From Glandiceps talaboti (taxonomy: Eukaryota; Hemichordata; Enteropneusta; Spengelidae), in the NCBI RefSeq assembly GCF_964340395.1, contig NC_135551.1, positions 8,475,379 through 8,539,378 of the forward strand: a DNA stretch of 64,000 nucleotides, read 5' to 3'. A model generated the notes under the pieces. That model was not told where the DNA came from. It did not search any database and saw only the letters and a program-made list of their open reading frames with translations. The position numbers were made by a program, and so were the translations under genes. Every line of letters begins with the position of its first letter. Position 1 is the stretch's first letter. Positions 35,574 to 48,875 of this stretch are shown piece after piece.

Positions 35574-36431
35574 CATCCTGTAACTTCCAGTGTAGGTCCC
35601 TAGTCTCTTTATGCATTATCTACTCTGTGTCCATGAATGTTCTGCGACCGCTGATTTCATGTCATTTCTATTAATTCCCTATCACTGCATTCCGTACGAG
35701 TTTATTAGATTTCAGTAAATATATTATTGTCATCTGTATAATTATGTTTTTCAGCAATTGAGTAATATGTTAAGAATATTATAAATGCGTTAATATCTGG
35801 TATATAATTTATGTAAGCCTTATATTGACAGCAAAGTCATAATTCTAATGAATCATTGTCATAAGCAATGCGTTTTAGTAATTAGGTAATGTCATAAGAA
35901 TATAAGTTTCAGATTCTGTATGATTTGGTATATCAATTGATCGATGATGATAAACTCTTGCATATCTTAAAAGTGATTTACGTCTCAATTCTTATGAGCC
36001 AAAAGGTGCATTCAAATTTATATCCAGCACAGAAGAACATACAATTTTTATTTGCACGGCTTTTATAACTGCAGCATTGAGTAGGATCTCGGATGCAGTT
36101 GATTACTACACAACAAGGACATCAAAACATATCAAAGCACTTGTCAAAAATATCGAATGTTATAACGCTTAAATGTACGTTCTGCTGATCTTATTATAAT
36201 TGCAGCGGAACTTGGATATACATTGGGCGTACATTTGAAAGTTAATGTACACTGTGGAGATGCTTTGAAAGACTGGCACGACGAGCATAAAAATCAGGCT
36301 TGTATTCAACAAACATCGGCTATCTCGGAAGTGGCATTCAACAATTATCCTCCATCTCGGCATCGCCTGTCCCACCATCACCAGAAGCTTCTAATAAATC
36401 ACAGAAACACCCCAAAGCTCTCTTCCCAGCC

Positions 36432-36527
36432 CTACCGTCCACAGACGCAGTAAACAATCAGAACAAGGAGGAGACCGACACCGATGGCAGCCGCTGCAGA
36501 AGCACCAATAAGGACCACGTCCACCAT
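36432..36527 (-). CDS. second copy of the transmembrane exon, early stop
   Basis: Identical to the copy at 34855-35043 through the transmembrane helix. One extra base (CCTACCGTCC against CCTACGTCC on the + strand) changes the frame right after the helix, giving VCGR and a TAG stop, 31 codons in all. The same base makes the sequence GGACG|GTAGGG, a possible splice donor. This copy comes first in the direction of transcription. It is either a broken duplicate, an alternative short-tail exon, or a sequencing or assembly artefact. Confidence 0.35.
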   Translation of the reverse strand: MVDVVLIGASAAAAIGVGLLLVLIVYCVCGR

Positions 36528-36907
36528 GTTGACAATGATTTTTTATTACGTAAACAAGTCAGCGTATGTCTGGGTAACAAATAGAAAATGAAATAAAATA
36601 AGCAAAAGGAAGTACATATGTAAAATAACTGGTTCTATGTTTGTAATACAGTATAATATGATATTATGGAATGTTTGGAAAAATAAAGTTATTTCATTTG
36701 TGCTGGAATTATAGCCGTGATTAACAAATAACCATTTATTTGTATATATTTAACTATAAATATAATAATCATAATCATATATTAATCATTATCGGTCGGA
36801 AATCTTTGACTTTGTATTCACTATCACAAAGTATTGTATCAGTATCATTCATAAGTTATTAATGCAAAATAAAGTGCGATGAAGTCTAACGCAAGGGCTC
36901 TCCCCCC

Positions 36908-37062
<155 letters not shown>

Positions 37063-37611
37063 ATATCCAGGTATATAAGACCCCATGTAAAACATAAGTG
37101 AGACTGAGTGACCGTATCTGAGGCTGGATTTGAGACTCGTATGATTTAAACAATAAACAGCGGACAGCAACAGAAGTCATCGCATTACCAACGGATGCAC
37201 ATACATGATCAGACACAAATCATGGTCACTCAGTCCAACCGTGCACAAATTGAAACAAACAAACAAACAAACAAACCTCATGCATAGCATACAACGACGA
37301 TTGATCAACAGCGACATCTTTAGAATATGAAACGAGATACGTACATGTATGTGTAGTTGAACAGCTCGAGGTTTGAATTACACGTAAGCTGTCTAGGCTA
37401 CACTAGCCGAAATACTAGGCTGTGAGGCTACCATTTACCCGTCTCAAAGACGATCTCTGGTTTGCTTGCAATTACAGTCTACTAGCATTTGATATATGAA
37501 AGTCTCTCAAAAGCAGTCTCAAACACGGTCTCACTTAGCATGTTCTTCATTTTGAGAGTCTCATTTCTGACCTCACTTCTCATATATTTGGGGTCTTACA
37601 TACCTCTCTCA

Positions 37612-38145
37612 CCAGAGTCTTAAAAGCGGAATAAAAGCGTTTATAGATATATGTCTGTGGGTGACAAATTAAGACAAAAATAGCAACTGACCTGTTTAAG
37701 GTAAGAAGACCAGATAGTGTCCGGATACTACTTGGAAGGCTGATATGTACTCAACTTTGGGTATAAGTGAACTATTTCAATCAATCTGTGGTTTTAACTT
37801 TATAACAAAGTTAAATAATACAATCACGTGATCAGTCATCAAACCTCGTAATAAATTAGGGAAATGGAAGGGGAGTCCCTTTGCTGCCCCCCCCTCAAAG
37901 ATGTTTATAACAACTAAAGAGGACGAAGTAAAAGTGCACCCAACTTGAACACATTTTAATGGTGCCACGTCATCAAATGCACTGTATGTCATGTACAACA
38001 CATTCACAAACGATGACATGCTTTCGCTTTATTTGATTTGATTGCACCTCTTATTGTTAAAACGCCTATACAGAAATGGCGAGTTATTGTTTTCATTCAA
38101 TGCAAGTGCCGAAACACTTTCACTTTTTCGTTCGTAGCCCTGATT
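37612..38145. repeat. diverged repeat unit, copy A
   Basis: Starts GAGTCTTAAAAGCGGAATAAA and matches 39953-40540 with about 90% identity, including TGCTGCCCCCCCC and GATGTTTATAACAACTAAAG. No coding content. Confidence 0.9.
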
Positions 38146-38702
38146 GTAGACATGTACACATATTTCCTTTATACAATTATATATTCAGTTTATTTTCTTT
38201 GCGTTAATAGAAATTTCAACTTCGGTTGGGCAGTTAATGGTATCTTTAAATTCTTTTTCGACATGTGAATATTTGGTATGTATCAAATATCAATCACTTA
38301 TGAAATTGCAACCATTTATTTCTTCCAAAGTTCGTGAGTAAGAAATAATTTCTTTTGCTATTCCAACATTTCAACATGCCAAACGTGATTGTACGGTCAG
38401 AAACTGCTCAATTAAAATCAAGATGATCACACCACAGAGCTATGATTAGAGTCATAGTGATGACTCACCCAAGTTGACATTTTATGTTCGCCATTTTTAA
38501 AGCTAATATTAAAACTAATACAGACATTATTGTCAATCTGTATTCCTAAAATCTTTAAGATTTCAAAACAGTAAAATTTGGGAATGAATGGAAAAATAAT
38601 TTAGAAATCATATAGTGATGTGAGTGGACGGTTAAGGAAAGGACAACACCTTTTACCTGTTGCTACTATCGATTACAGTTCAGCTGTCTCATAGGGACTA
38701 CA

Positions 38703-39161
38703 TCATAATTTGATCTGTAATAAGCTTACAACGTTATTGTTGTAATTGTATGCAGTTAAGTTCTGAACTGTTATTGTTTGGAAGCTCAACGTTTTGGCGG
38801 GGATTGTGAATAAGACATTGTATTGAAATGACAGTGAACAATGGACAATCTCATCCATGAATTGCGTGTGTTTCAGTGCCAATAGTGTGTCTCGAGTCTG
38901 CACTTCGATATAAGACAAAGGAAACTGAACGTGGAACTTTGTGAGTAGTTTTATTTGCCACAACGAGCCTTCATTAATTTTCAAGTGTACTGTAAGTTTG
39001 TAGTATTGAGCATAGTTTTCATACAAACGATTTCGCTGTACAATTTTTTTTATTTTAGAAATAAAAATAGGTAAAGTTAAACCTGTGACATCTGTGTGTG
39101 AGTTCTTTCTTATTTCTCTAATACTTGTGGGTGTCCCCCCCCCCCCATTTTGCACTTTCAA
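38703..39161 (-). CDS. unrecognised open frame of about 150 codons
   Basis: A minus-strand frame with no recognised family. It overlaps a C homopolymer at its 5' end, has no signal peptide or obvious domain, and lies within a repeat mosaic. Length alone is weak evidence in AT-rich DNA. Probably not a gene. Confidence 0.12.
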   Translation of the reverse strand: MKVQNGGGGTPTSIREIRKNSHTDVTGLTLPIFISKIKKIVQRNRLYENYAQYYKLTVHLKINEGSLWQIKLLTKFHVQFPLSYIEVQTRDTLLALKHTQFMDEIVHCSLSFQYNVLFTIPAKTLSFQTITVQNLTAYNYNNNVVSLLQIKL

Positions 39162-39239
39162 AAACTCGGCTTTCGTGACAATAGTTAAGATAACACTTAA
39201 TACAAATGTATACGGTGTTGAGAGGACATAGTAGTTAAA

Positions 39240-39735
39240 GTCGACCAGCGATGATACTAAGCTATTGGCGCCCAGATATATCGTGATAAATAGCCCCTAT
39301 TTCTTTATTCTATAGTGTCTTAGAGAAAACGTGGGAAGTAGACATAATTAAATCTGTCTCATTTCCAAAAAGGGGGGAAATAGGTCGAACACTTGCGCTA
39401 TCAAAGTTGAATACTTTAATTCCGGACATCATTTTCTATTTTAAATTATAACACATGCCAGCGAGGACAAAAAATGGCATAATTTATTGCCTGCTCAAAA
39501 GCCTTGTAGGACAACTGCCAATTACGTTTTCCACCCATGACACCCACCCACCCACATATAGTTACTTAGTGGAGCTGGTTTGGAAAGGCAAGCCCAACAC
39601 CTCCCCGGCCTGTCATCAAACATTTTATACATCAAACCTCAATTCTCTTTTCTTGTGCATGACATTTCTTTAATCTGAGTACAATTATTGACTCAGATAC
39701 AAGACCATGGTTATTAACCAAGAAATATTCTGAAA
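39240..39735. repeat. diverged repeat unit, related to 40750-41420 and 42040-42140
   Basis: Blocks such as GGGAAGTAGACAT..TTAAA, ACTTGCGCTAT.AAAGTTG and CTGAGTACAATTATTGACTC recur in order at 40755-41400. CAAGACCATGGTTATTAACC recurs at about 42080. These are members of one locally amplified family. Confidence 0.75.
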
Positions 39736-39834
39736 AATGTTGATTCCACAGATATAATCATGTCACAAATTATTGCCTGCCCAAAAGCCTTGTAAGACAA
39801 CTGCCAATCACGTGTTTCACCCTTGCGTAATTAC

Positions 39835-40540
<706 letters not shown>

Positions 40541-40749
40541 CCTATTCCACTGTTTGAATTGAGTGCAGTGGTTTTTATAAGGCTTTTACCACCCACACAA
40601 AGTTATTTTGTCGAATGCACGTACTTTTCGTCAACCACTAAACTTGTTGATACACTCTGATTCCTCAGAGAGATATCGACGCTTCAACTCCCTCATGATC
40701 ATATAGTAAGATAACATTTTATGTGTTAAGGGGTGTTGAGAGTACATAG

Positions 40750-42140
40750 TTAAAATGAATCGGTGATTATACGTAATCAGTTATTGAAACCCAGAAATAT
40801 TCTGAATTTTTGTGTTTTATTCTATAATACATTCCATAGATAAAATACGGGAAGTAGACATTATTAAACCTGACTCATTTGCAAAAGAGTGCATCAAACG
40901 AATACTTGCGCTATTAAAGTTGCACACTGTAATCGTAATTATATCTTATCGGTCAAAAAACTTTCACTTCCTTTTCACTATTAGAACGTATAGTAACCTT
41001 CCGCAAACGGTAATAACAAATGAAAACTATAGTGAAATGAAGTCTAATTTACGGTATCCTTTCCATAGAATACTAGCAATAGGTCAACACATTCCCTTAA
41101 ATCTGCTTTTCATGTTTTGCCTAAACAGATCAAGTAAAATGGAACGAACTAAGGTAAGTCAGTAGATGTATATAATATCTTAATTGGTGAACATTTCTGT
41201 AGGAGGACTGCCAATCAGGTTATCCACCCTCCCACCCACACATAGTTGTTTGTCGAGCTGCTTTGGAAAAGGCCACCAACTCCCCGACATGTCCCCAATG
41301 ATTCTAAGCATCACAGCTCAATTTTCCTTCCTTGTACATGACACTTCTTTAGTCTGAGTACAATTATTGACTCGTAGTTGACATTGAAGACACACAAGTC
41401 CATGGTTACTGAAGGCAGCATTGAACTCCCTGGCGTTTTGAATTTGCACGGTCAGTTTTTTCTCTCTCTATGTCCCTTGGTTAAAAGATGTATACATTGT
41501 CACAGGTGACTGAATCACCTTTGTTAGGTCTACAGTGCTTTAAATGATTGACCTTTTACCTGTTGCTACTATAGATTACAGTCCAGCTGTCTCATAGGGA
41601 CTACGTATACATCAAACTATATACATATTTCTTTTTCTGGCTGTGCAATCAGTTTAAACAGCTTCGAATAGTAGAATTCGAAGTCGACCACTCAATACAC
41701 TTTCTGGGGTCGATATTAGCATTCATACTTATTATTTCCCGCGGTACGTAGTCTAGTGGTAAATTAATGTCTCAACGTTTCGCCTAAATATAATATTGAC
41801 CTTGAGCAAATAGAGGCACGAAGGTGACGGTCACGTGTCGAGTGACCATGTGTAGTAGGGCATTGATTTACTATGAACTGGCAGTCTAGTTAGTGCTAGT
41901 GCTTTCTTCGTAGACGGACACATTTCATGGTGTATCCGTTCCAGTTCTAATTTGTGTTCTGTGTACTTTACATGTATTTTATTCTATTAAGCCGATCTAT
42001 GTAAAATTGTCGTCTGACTTTATGTTGACAGGTCACAGTTGTTTACCCAGTCACCCACACGTTAGTTACTTAGTGGACTCAGATACAAGACCATGGTTAT
42101 TAACCAAGAAATATTCTGAAAAAATGTTGATTCCACAGTG
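40750..42140. repeat. further diverged repeat units
   Basis: Contains second copies of the 39240-39735 blocks, a match to 38650-38700 (TTACCTGTTGCTACTAT.GATT at about 41555), and near 40940-41050 a weak match to the end of the 1.49-kb unit (TTATCGGTC, then GTGAAATGAAGTCTAA). No gene is supported. Confidence 0.6.
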
Positions 42141-42223
42141 TTAAGGAATGTGTTGACCTTGTATTATATTGAAAGGAACCCGTATGCTAGCCATCATGAC
42201 ACTATATTTTACATTTCTTATTA

Positions 42224-44540
42224 TATATATATAATGGTCTCTTTATTTCGTAGTTCAAGGCCATCGGCCCAAATAACGAATCATTCAATATATACACAAC
42301 AAAAACAGGAAAACATACATGCAGTCATAAGGACAATAATTACAGGATTATTCACTCTCATAAACTTCTTTGCGCAATGTCATAGCATTGGAAACATAAG
42401 CTGCTAACCTTTGAATGGCAGTGTTATCGGATAAAAGTAAATTAAGAAAGTTTGCCTCACTTGGAAACTCAAAATATCTTCTCGGAATATATTTTGTTCT
42501 ATAATGGTCATAAAATGGACAAATTAGGAGAAAGTGGTATTCGTTTTCAACCTCATTAGATTGACATAACTGACAAAGGCGTTGCCATCTTTCAATATTG
42601 TGTTTTCTGTCAGTCTCTATTCTGAGATAGTGTGTAGAACAACGAAAGCGGGCTAACATCTTGAGGTGTATAGGTACTTTAACAATGAACAAATATTTCT
42701 CTGGCTCTAGTGAGGTCTTAAACTCTCTATATGTCACTAACTTATCCATTGAACAAACTTCACTTTGCCATTTTGTGAACAGATACCTTTTAAAATTTTC
42801 AACAAATAACCTCACAAAACTATCAATACACCCAACTTCTTGTCTTTTCCAAACGTCACGTAAGTTGGCGAGATACAGCAAATTTTTGACCTTATTAACC
42901 CAAGTTGGTCTTGTTCTTACACCAGAACATTCGATAGAATAAAGCATATCATAACATTTACGGGGATACCTTTTCTCTGACAAATTTAGTAATTTTGCCC
43001 AGTATTTTACACAACGCTTAGCAGTATGCAAATATATGGGGTATCTACCACACTCACCTAACACTATAACGTTTGGAGCATTACTAGATACTCCGAGAAA
43101 AGAACGGTAAGCAAGATAGTGTATTCTTTCTAAAGATTCATAACAATCATAACCCCAAATTTCTGAACCATAAGTCAAATTGGCAAGATAACAGTATCAA
43201 ATAATTTAAAGTGAACGTGAAATGATAACATCCCTGTCTTTTTAATTACTCTTTGAATATTAAAGAAAACTTTTCTAGCTTGTTGCGCCAGGGTTGTGGT
43301 AGCCATAGACCACTGGAGACGGCAAGAAAGTAAGACACCTAAATATTTGTAGTATGAAACTACTTCAATTGGTTCACCTCTGTACGTCCATTTTTCTTTT
43401 TTCGACAAACGCCCACCTGCTTTAAAAGTTACCACCTTTGTCTTGGAAAGATTAACACATAACTTCCACATATCACAATATATAGTCACTAAGAGTATTA
43501 AGTTGGCGCTGTAACCCTATTATCGTATCTGACATTAGTGTTACATCGTCTGCATACAGAAGACAAAACAATTCAGTCAGATCAGGACAAAGTTGAATAC
43601 CACGCTTACAGTTTTTTTGCAATTCCCTTGGTAGTTCGTTTATAAAAAATGAAAATAAAAAAGGACTGAGCATGCATCCTTGACGAACCCCTAATGGGCA
43701 TTCAAAATAATCTGTCAGACCTTCACTACCCCTTACACAAGATTTAACGTCCTGATACATAGCAAATAACATTTTAAACATTTTCCCCCTGATACCCCCT
43801 TTCAAAAGGAGATACCAGAGACGTTGACGTTCAACAGTGTCAAATGCCTTAGAAAAGTCGACGAATGCACAGTAAAATTTACCACGTTTTCTGGTCATAT
43901 ATTTTTGAATAACAGATTGCAGGATAAAAATGTTGTCAACGGTAGAGTAACCACGCCGAAACCCGGCTTGTGCCTCGTCGATTTTCCCGAGAGCATCAGA
44001 CCAATATGTAAGTCGACTGTTTAAAATTGAAGTGAAAATTTTACTGAAAATGCTTGACAGTGATATTCCTCTGTAATTGTCAGGTAGAGAGGATGACCCT
44101 TTTTTATGTAACGGAATTATAATGGCTTTTGCCCAATCATTAGGAAACGTCCCTGAGTTGAATAACTTATTAAACATTACACATAGATATGGTATCAGAA
44201 AATCTGGGTTATGTTAAAAAAAATTCACCTAAAAGACCATCCGGTCCAGGAGATTTGCCATTTTTGAGTTTGTTAAGTGCCGCTGAAATTTCATCGTTGG
44301 TGATTGGACCATTAAGAATATCATAATTAACATCTGTATCAAGTATTTCATTATCTACTGAATTAATAAGATCAGACAGTTCGTTAGACATTTCAAATGC
44401 TACTGGATCAGAGTTCTGAACAAACAAGTTACTAAAATATTGAAACCATTTATCGGAGCTAATTCTGTTAGTTTGTTGACTCACATGCATGACTTTAAAT
44501 TTTCTAATGACACTCCAAAATCGAAAGACACACACACACA

Positions 44541-44541
<1 letters not shown>
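42224..44541 (-). pseudogene. non-LTR retrotransposon ORF (reverse transcriptase), three frameshifts
   Basis: Target-primed reverse transcriptase of a LINE. Reading down from 44541 there is the RT N-terminal region with LKNGKSPGPDGL (44209-44260), then fingers and palm (43473-44177): PDNYRGISL, FVDFSKAFDTV with catalytic Asp, GVRQGCMLSPFLF and LLYADDVTLMS, the YADD active site. The thumb (43175-43489) and a C-terminal domain (42348-43178) with YGSEIWG and a CCHC-like CQLCQSNEVENEYHFLLICP follow. Four frames are joined by single-base slips, one at a T8 run. The 3'UTR ends AAATAAAGAGACC before a TA repeat near 42230. The 5' part with the endonuclease is absent: the element abuts a GA/GT microsatellite. 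No RNase H domain. The clade was not determined. Confidence 0.9.
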
Positions 44542-44631
<90 letters not shown>

Positions 44632-44643
44632 GCGCGCTCTCTC
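44529..44643. repeat. (AC)n(CT)n microsatellite
   Basis: About 8 AC units followed by about 45 CT units, located exactly at the 5' edge of the LINE. Confidence 0.95.
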
Positions 44644-44709
44644 TTACACCACAGACGACCAACGAGTAAAACAATCAATTAGTTATATGTTCGCTCAAAG
44701 CGTGAAACT

Positions 44710-44786
44710 ATATATATACACATACATACATGCATACATACATACATACATACATACATACATGCATACATACATACATACATACA

Positions 44787-44818
<32 letters not shown>

Positions 44819-44994
44819 CATACATACATGCATACATACATAAACACATACATAAACACATACATAAATGCATACATACATATATATGTATGCATACATA
44901 CATACATACATACATACATACATACATGCATACATACATATACACATACATACATACATACATACATGCATGCATGCATTCATGCATATCTACA

Positions 44995-45026
<32 letters not shown>

Positions 45027-45368
45027 CATACATGCATACATACATACATATACACATACATACATACATACATACATACATACATACATACATACATGCA
45101 TGCATGCATGCATGCATGCATGCATGTATACATACATACATATACATACATACATACATGCATACATGCATACATGCATACATACACACATACATAAATG
45201 CATACATACATATACATACATACATACATACATACATACATGCATACATACATACATACATACATACATACATACATACATACATACATGCATGCATGCA
45301 TGCATGCATGCATGCATATCTACATACATACATACATACATACATACATACATACATACATACATACA
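44710..45368. repeat. (CATA)n array of about 660 bp with internal higher-order pattern
   Basis: Tetranucleotide CATA with TGCA, TATACA and TAAACA variants. Blocks of repeated GCAT occur at about 44964, 45100-45125 and 45290-45315, each followed by similar sequence (ATATCTACATACATACAT twice), so the array grew by duplicating longer blocks. Confidence 0.95.
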
Positions 45369-45548
45369 TGTCGTTCAGTTTGACTCTGCCGAACAACGCA
45401 GGTTTCCTCCGGGTACTCCGGTTTCCTCCTGCATTAACACTGAACCCGTGGGGGATGGCCCTCACTGGACTTCTTGGGAGACAAGCGTTCAATGCTTAAA
45501 GAACTATCCAGTATAAATAAAGATTATTATTATTATTATTATTATGCA
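45368..45548 (+). mobile_element. truncated tRNA-SINE copy
   Basis: Starts TGTCGTTCAGTTTGACTCTGC and matches the body of the SINE at 10708-10980, to TCCAGTATAAATAAAGATTA, then an (ATT)n tail of about 7 units. The tRNA-like head is missing. The CATA array takes its place. Confidence 0.85.
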
Positions 45549-45559
45549 TACATACATAC

Positions 45560-46470
45560 ATACATACACACACACATATATATATCAGAGATCAAACAAC
45601 GTACACTTTCACATTGCTTGTCAATTTTCCTCTTAAATTTGTATTACTTTTTGGTGTACATGAACATCAGGCATTTAGGACAACCTTGTATCCCATGAAA
45701 CTGTAAGCGTTGTTGATTCTTCAATATACTTTATTATTAAATATTTAAAAGATAATACAGTAGACATGTACTAGTTTTAACGCACAGCTGCAGGATGTAG
45801 TATTTGGTGAAAATAAATCAATTATTTTTTAATAAATATTTTATACATAGAATATAAAGTTGACAGACATTAAAATTAAGTGTATTAGCTTTTAAGTTGA
45901 GGAGGTAAATTTAGTTATTAAATTCAATTTAATTTCATGCGGTAAGGTGATCGTGTGTACTTGTTAATCATTCACACGCACAATGAGGTGCCAACTGACA
46001 GCAGAGCAGTGATACATTCTTGTATACATGCTACTCTGTCTGATTTTGCAGGAACGTTAACACTTTTAAGAGTACCTCTTCTCCATGATCAGCTGATCGC
46101 TTTGAGATGATCTCTGTAAGGAATAAGTTTTACAATATATTGAATCAAAACATAATTGAGGTAGTAAGTAGGGCAGACTGAATGGACTGATAATCAGAGG
46201 ATATCCGTATTTTGAGTATTGCAACCTTTACAAGTTTTAAAAGTTTTACAATATATTGAATCAAAACATAATTGAGTTAGTATGTAGGGCACACTGAATG
46301 GATTGATAATCAGAGGATATCCGTATTTTGAGTATTGCAACTTCTTTTTGGGGAATCAGAACAAAACAATTCAAGAAATTCGCATAAATATAAGAAGATT
46401 GCACATTTGTTTAACTGCTACATTCTCAAAACTCCTACATGTCATCGTTGTTGATATTATATGCCTGCAT
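45560..46470. other. non-coding region with a 116-bp tandem duplication
   Basis: At 46125-46356 a unit starting AAGTTTTACAATATATTGAA is present twice (period 116). No supported exon is seen, although the CUB gene may continue through here. Confidence 0.6.
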
Positions 46471-46476
46471 GTATAC

Positions 46477-46478
<2 letters not shown>

Positions 46479-46507
<29 letters not shown>

Positions 46508-46517
46508 TGTATGTATG

Positions 46518-46551
<34 letters not shown>

Positions 46552-46652
46552 TGTATGTATGTATGTCTGTGTGTGTATGTATGTATGTCTGTCTGTCTGT
46601 ATGTATGTATGTATGTATGTATGTATGTATGTATGTATGTATGTATGTATGA
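46479..46652. repeat. (GTAT)n microsatellite
   Basis: About 40 units with short GTCT and GTGT interruptions, 130 bp downstream of the LDLa exon in the direction of transcription. Confidence 0.95.
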
Positions 46653-46783
46653 ATATGTGGTTGTGCGTGTTTGTGTTTGTATTCTTTAGCAGAGTGTGTG
46701 CAATATTAAAGGACACACGTTAAAGAGAAAGAGATGATCAAATTTTTCTAGTGGCAAGGACAGCTACTTTTTTTTTAACTTAC

Positions 46784-46942
46784 TGGAACTCTCTTCGTCG
46801 CAAAAGTTTGGATCTTCATCATGAAAACTGAATGGTCTAGACCAAGTACAATCCTGTCGACCGTTACATATCATATCAGCTGTAGCACAAGTATTTGGAG
46901 ATTCCAAGCACTGGATTCCAATGGTACCACTGTCCTGACATA
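46784..46942 (-). CDS. LDL-receptor class A-like exon of the CUB gene
   Basis: The exon is bounded on the minus strand by acceptor GGTGTCCCTTCAG and donor A|GTAAGT. It is 159 nt, phase 1-1. It encodes a Cys-rich module, CQDSGTIGIQC, TCATADMICNGRQDC, then DEDPNFCDEE, which fits the LDLa pattern (six Cys, acidic calcium-binding end) with a longer spacer before DE. LDLa modules bind ligands or other proteins extracellularly and often sit between CUB domains and a transmembrane helix. It is the last exon of this gene that I can support. The exact downstream partner is not seen. Confidence 0.7.
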
Positions 46943-47586
46943 CTGAAGGGACACCAGAAAAATAACAGAGGGGAGAACATATATTACTTTGATCTCTAAC
47001 TTAACAGCAATGCTTTTTACCATTCAAAATATTATGTATGCCTATTTGTCACACAGAATAAAAGGTTTATGCCCCCTTTTCTTACTATATTTTCTTTGTA
47101 GTTGTGTATTGGTTCGGTTGACTATTACAGGAAAATGTTATACGTTTTGGCATCTTATAATTGCTGGACAGCAATATTATAATATTGTGTAATTGCACAC
47201 TTTGTTATATTGTAAACTAAAACTCATACTTAAAAATAAAATCAGAATTAAAATACTTTACAAGGTATCAAACACCGGGTATATAAATCAACAGCTATGG
47301 ATATCACAATCAACAATTATATGTGTCTACCTTTAATGATGATGCAGTCACTTAGAATCACCCATAGTGTGAGTATTGTAGTCTAACACAAACTGTTCCA
47401 GTGGTTTAACTGTCTTGTATTTAAAACCTATCACCTATAACACATTACTCTTAAAACAACAATTACAGCAGCAATATGCATGAGGCGTGGATATTGACTT
47501 TTAGGTTTGGGAAAGCAAAAAAGACAAAAAGAACTTTGCTGTGTTTTCTACTTCAAAATATATATGATACAGGATATATTACTCAC

Positions 47587-47652
47587 CAACAAGACCAAAT
47601 TGTGTTAATATATTATCAAAAGCTTGGTTAAATGTTTCTTCTACTGCAGCCC
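47587..47652 (-). CDS. short 22-codon linker exon of the CUB gene
   Basis: Acceptor TTTTTTAG and donor G|GTGAGT (minus strand) bound a 66-nt phase 1-1 exon encoding AAVEETFNQAFDNILTQFGL. It is predicted to be a short helical linker. Splice sites, open frame and phase all agree with its neighbours. No family is recognised for so short a piece. Confidence 0.55.
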
Positions 47653-47995
47653 CTAAAAAAATATATATATAAATCATGCTATTAGTTCAGTAATAAACAA
47701 GGATATACTTCATTGAACAAGATTTAATGACAATGATTCTGTGTTTAGTTAAATCTCTATAGACTGATATTCAGGAGTGTCTGTTTTACAGCGTAACTCA
47801 AGATGTCTTCTGAACTTGCTTGACATTAATAATACACGAACGTTCAAGGCTATGATTGCATATTGGAATATGTTCCTCTGGGACGTCTTATAAACTACTT
47901 CTAAGGGAAGAGGAAATGAAAGTTTTATGTTAGAGTATCTTGAAAACTGTCATACTTTATCTTTTTTACCTTCACATTGAGGGCGAGTGTTGTCT

Positions 47996-48000
47996 TTATA

Positions 48001-48038
<38 letters not shown>
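47996..48038. repeat. (GT)n microsatellite
   Basis: About 18 GT units in the intron after the third CUB exon. Confidence 0.95.
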
Positions 48039-48043
<5 letters not shown>

Positions 48044-48105
48044 TATGTTATCTTGTCGAAACTGCATGCCTGTGAATCGCAACTTAATAACAGAGAACTA
48101 CATAC

Positions 48106-48435
48106 CAGCCCAAACCTCCATCAAAAACCCGCGATGTTGGTTAGACGAGTCGCTGGTGAATGATAGTTCTAACCGACCAGTCGATAATTCAGTCATAGAC
48201 TGGTAATGACCCCCACACGTTTGCTGAATTTGGTTGAGTTTGACAGTATCACAACAACACTCCAAGTCAAACAAGAGAAATTGCACGGAAATGACGGTTC
48301 CTATGTTGGTCATAATATTTGTAATACAATCTACGTTTGGAGCGTAGTCACTTGGGTAATTTGGTGAGCCAATAATCAGAGACTCGCCATCTTCCAATTG
48401 ATAATCCTGTCCACACGTAGCACTTGTACGGGAAG
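48106..48435 (-). CDS. CUB domain exon 3
   Basis: A 330-nt phase 1-1 exon between ATGCAAACAG and G|GTATGT on the minus strand. It encodes one complete CUB beta-sandwich: TCGQDYQLEDGE, SPNYPSDYAPNVDC, a hydrophobic strand, DLECCCDTVKL, then LELSFTSDSSNQHRGF and a final W. CUB domains are extracellular binding modules. As in the two upstream exons, the usual single Cys before the conserved Asp is a run of three Cys. It is less similar to the other two than they are to each other. Confidence 0.85.
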
Positions 48436-48584
48436 CTGTTTGCATGATAACGAAAACATTAGACTTAACATGGTGGTTAGTGTTCACTTGTACTGATATT
48501 GTCTTTGTATTGGAGTACGCATCTTCAAAGGATCACCAGTACTACCGAGAGTTGCCATGTTAAAATCTCCATACCCTTGACATG

Positions 48585-48725
48585 GATTGGATTTGCTGTT
48601 TGTTCATATTTGTATTATAGTTACAATTATAATGACAGCATTGTGACACAATAGTCTGCTCTTGAACTCCGGAAAGCACAAATCTGTTGTTCACAGGAAT
48701 CAATTTGTGCAGATGAAAATTGTAA
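48585..48725 (-). pseudogene. decayed CUB exon in an intron
   Basis: On the minus strand the stretch reads IDSCEQQ, and in another frame FVLSGVQEQTIVSQ, aligned with IDTCDQRIVLSPGEEQTITS of CUB exon 2. DNA identity is visible over about 90 bp (for example GTCTGCTCTT on the + strand). It then decays into stops. It lies in the intron between CUB exons 2 and 3. Confidence 0.75.
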
Positions 48726-48875
48726 ACAGCGTCTAAAATTAAAATTAAATCCTTCTGCAAATAAATCTGGATGTACAACGATCTACATGCACAATAGTTT
48801 ACATTTACACTACCATAGACATTCCAGGCACTATTCCAATATGACTTGTTATGTTGTTAAAAGAGTTTTACGTAC

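Noticed and set aside
44489-45516. Long open frames of His-Thr-Tyr-Ile and Met-Tyr-Val-Cys repeats on both strands
   Set aside because: They are translations of the CATA and CT microsatellites. They have no start context, no non-repeat domain, and are open in several frames at once.
46030-46130. Extra CUB-gene exon after a CCTTACAG acceptor on the minus strand
   Set aside because: The acceptor is good and the phase could fit, but the donor is poor and the encoded peptide has no recognisable feature.
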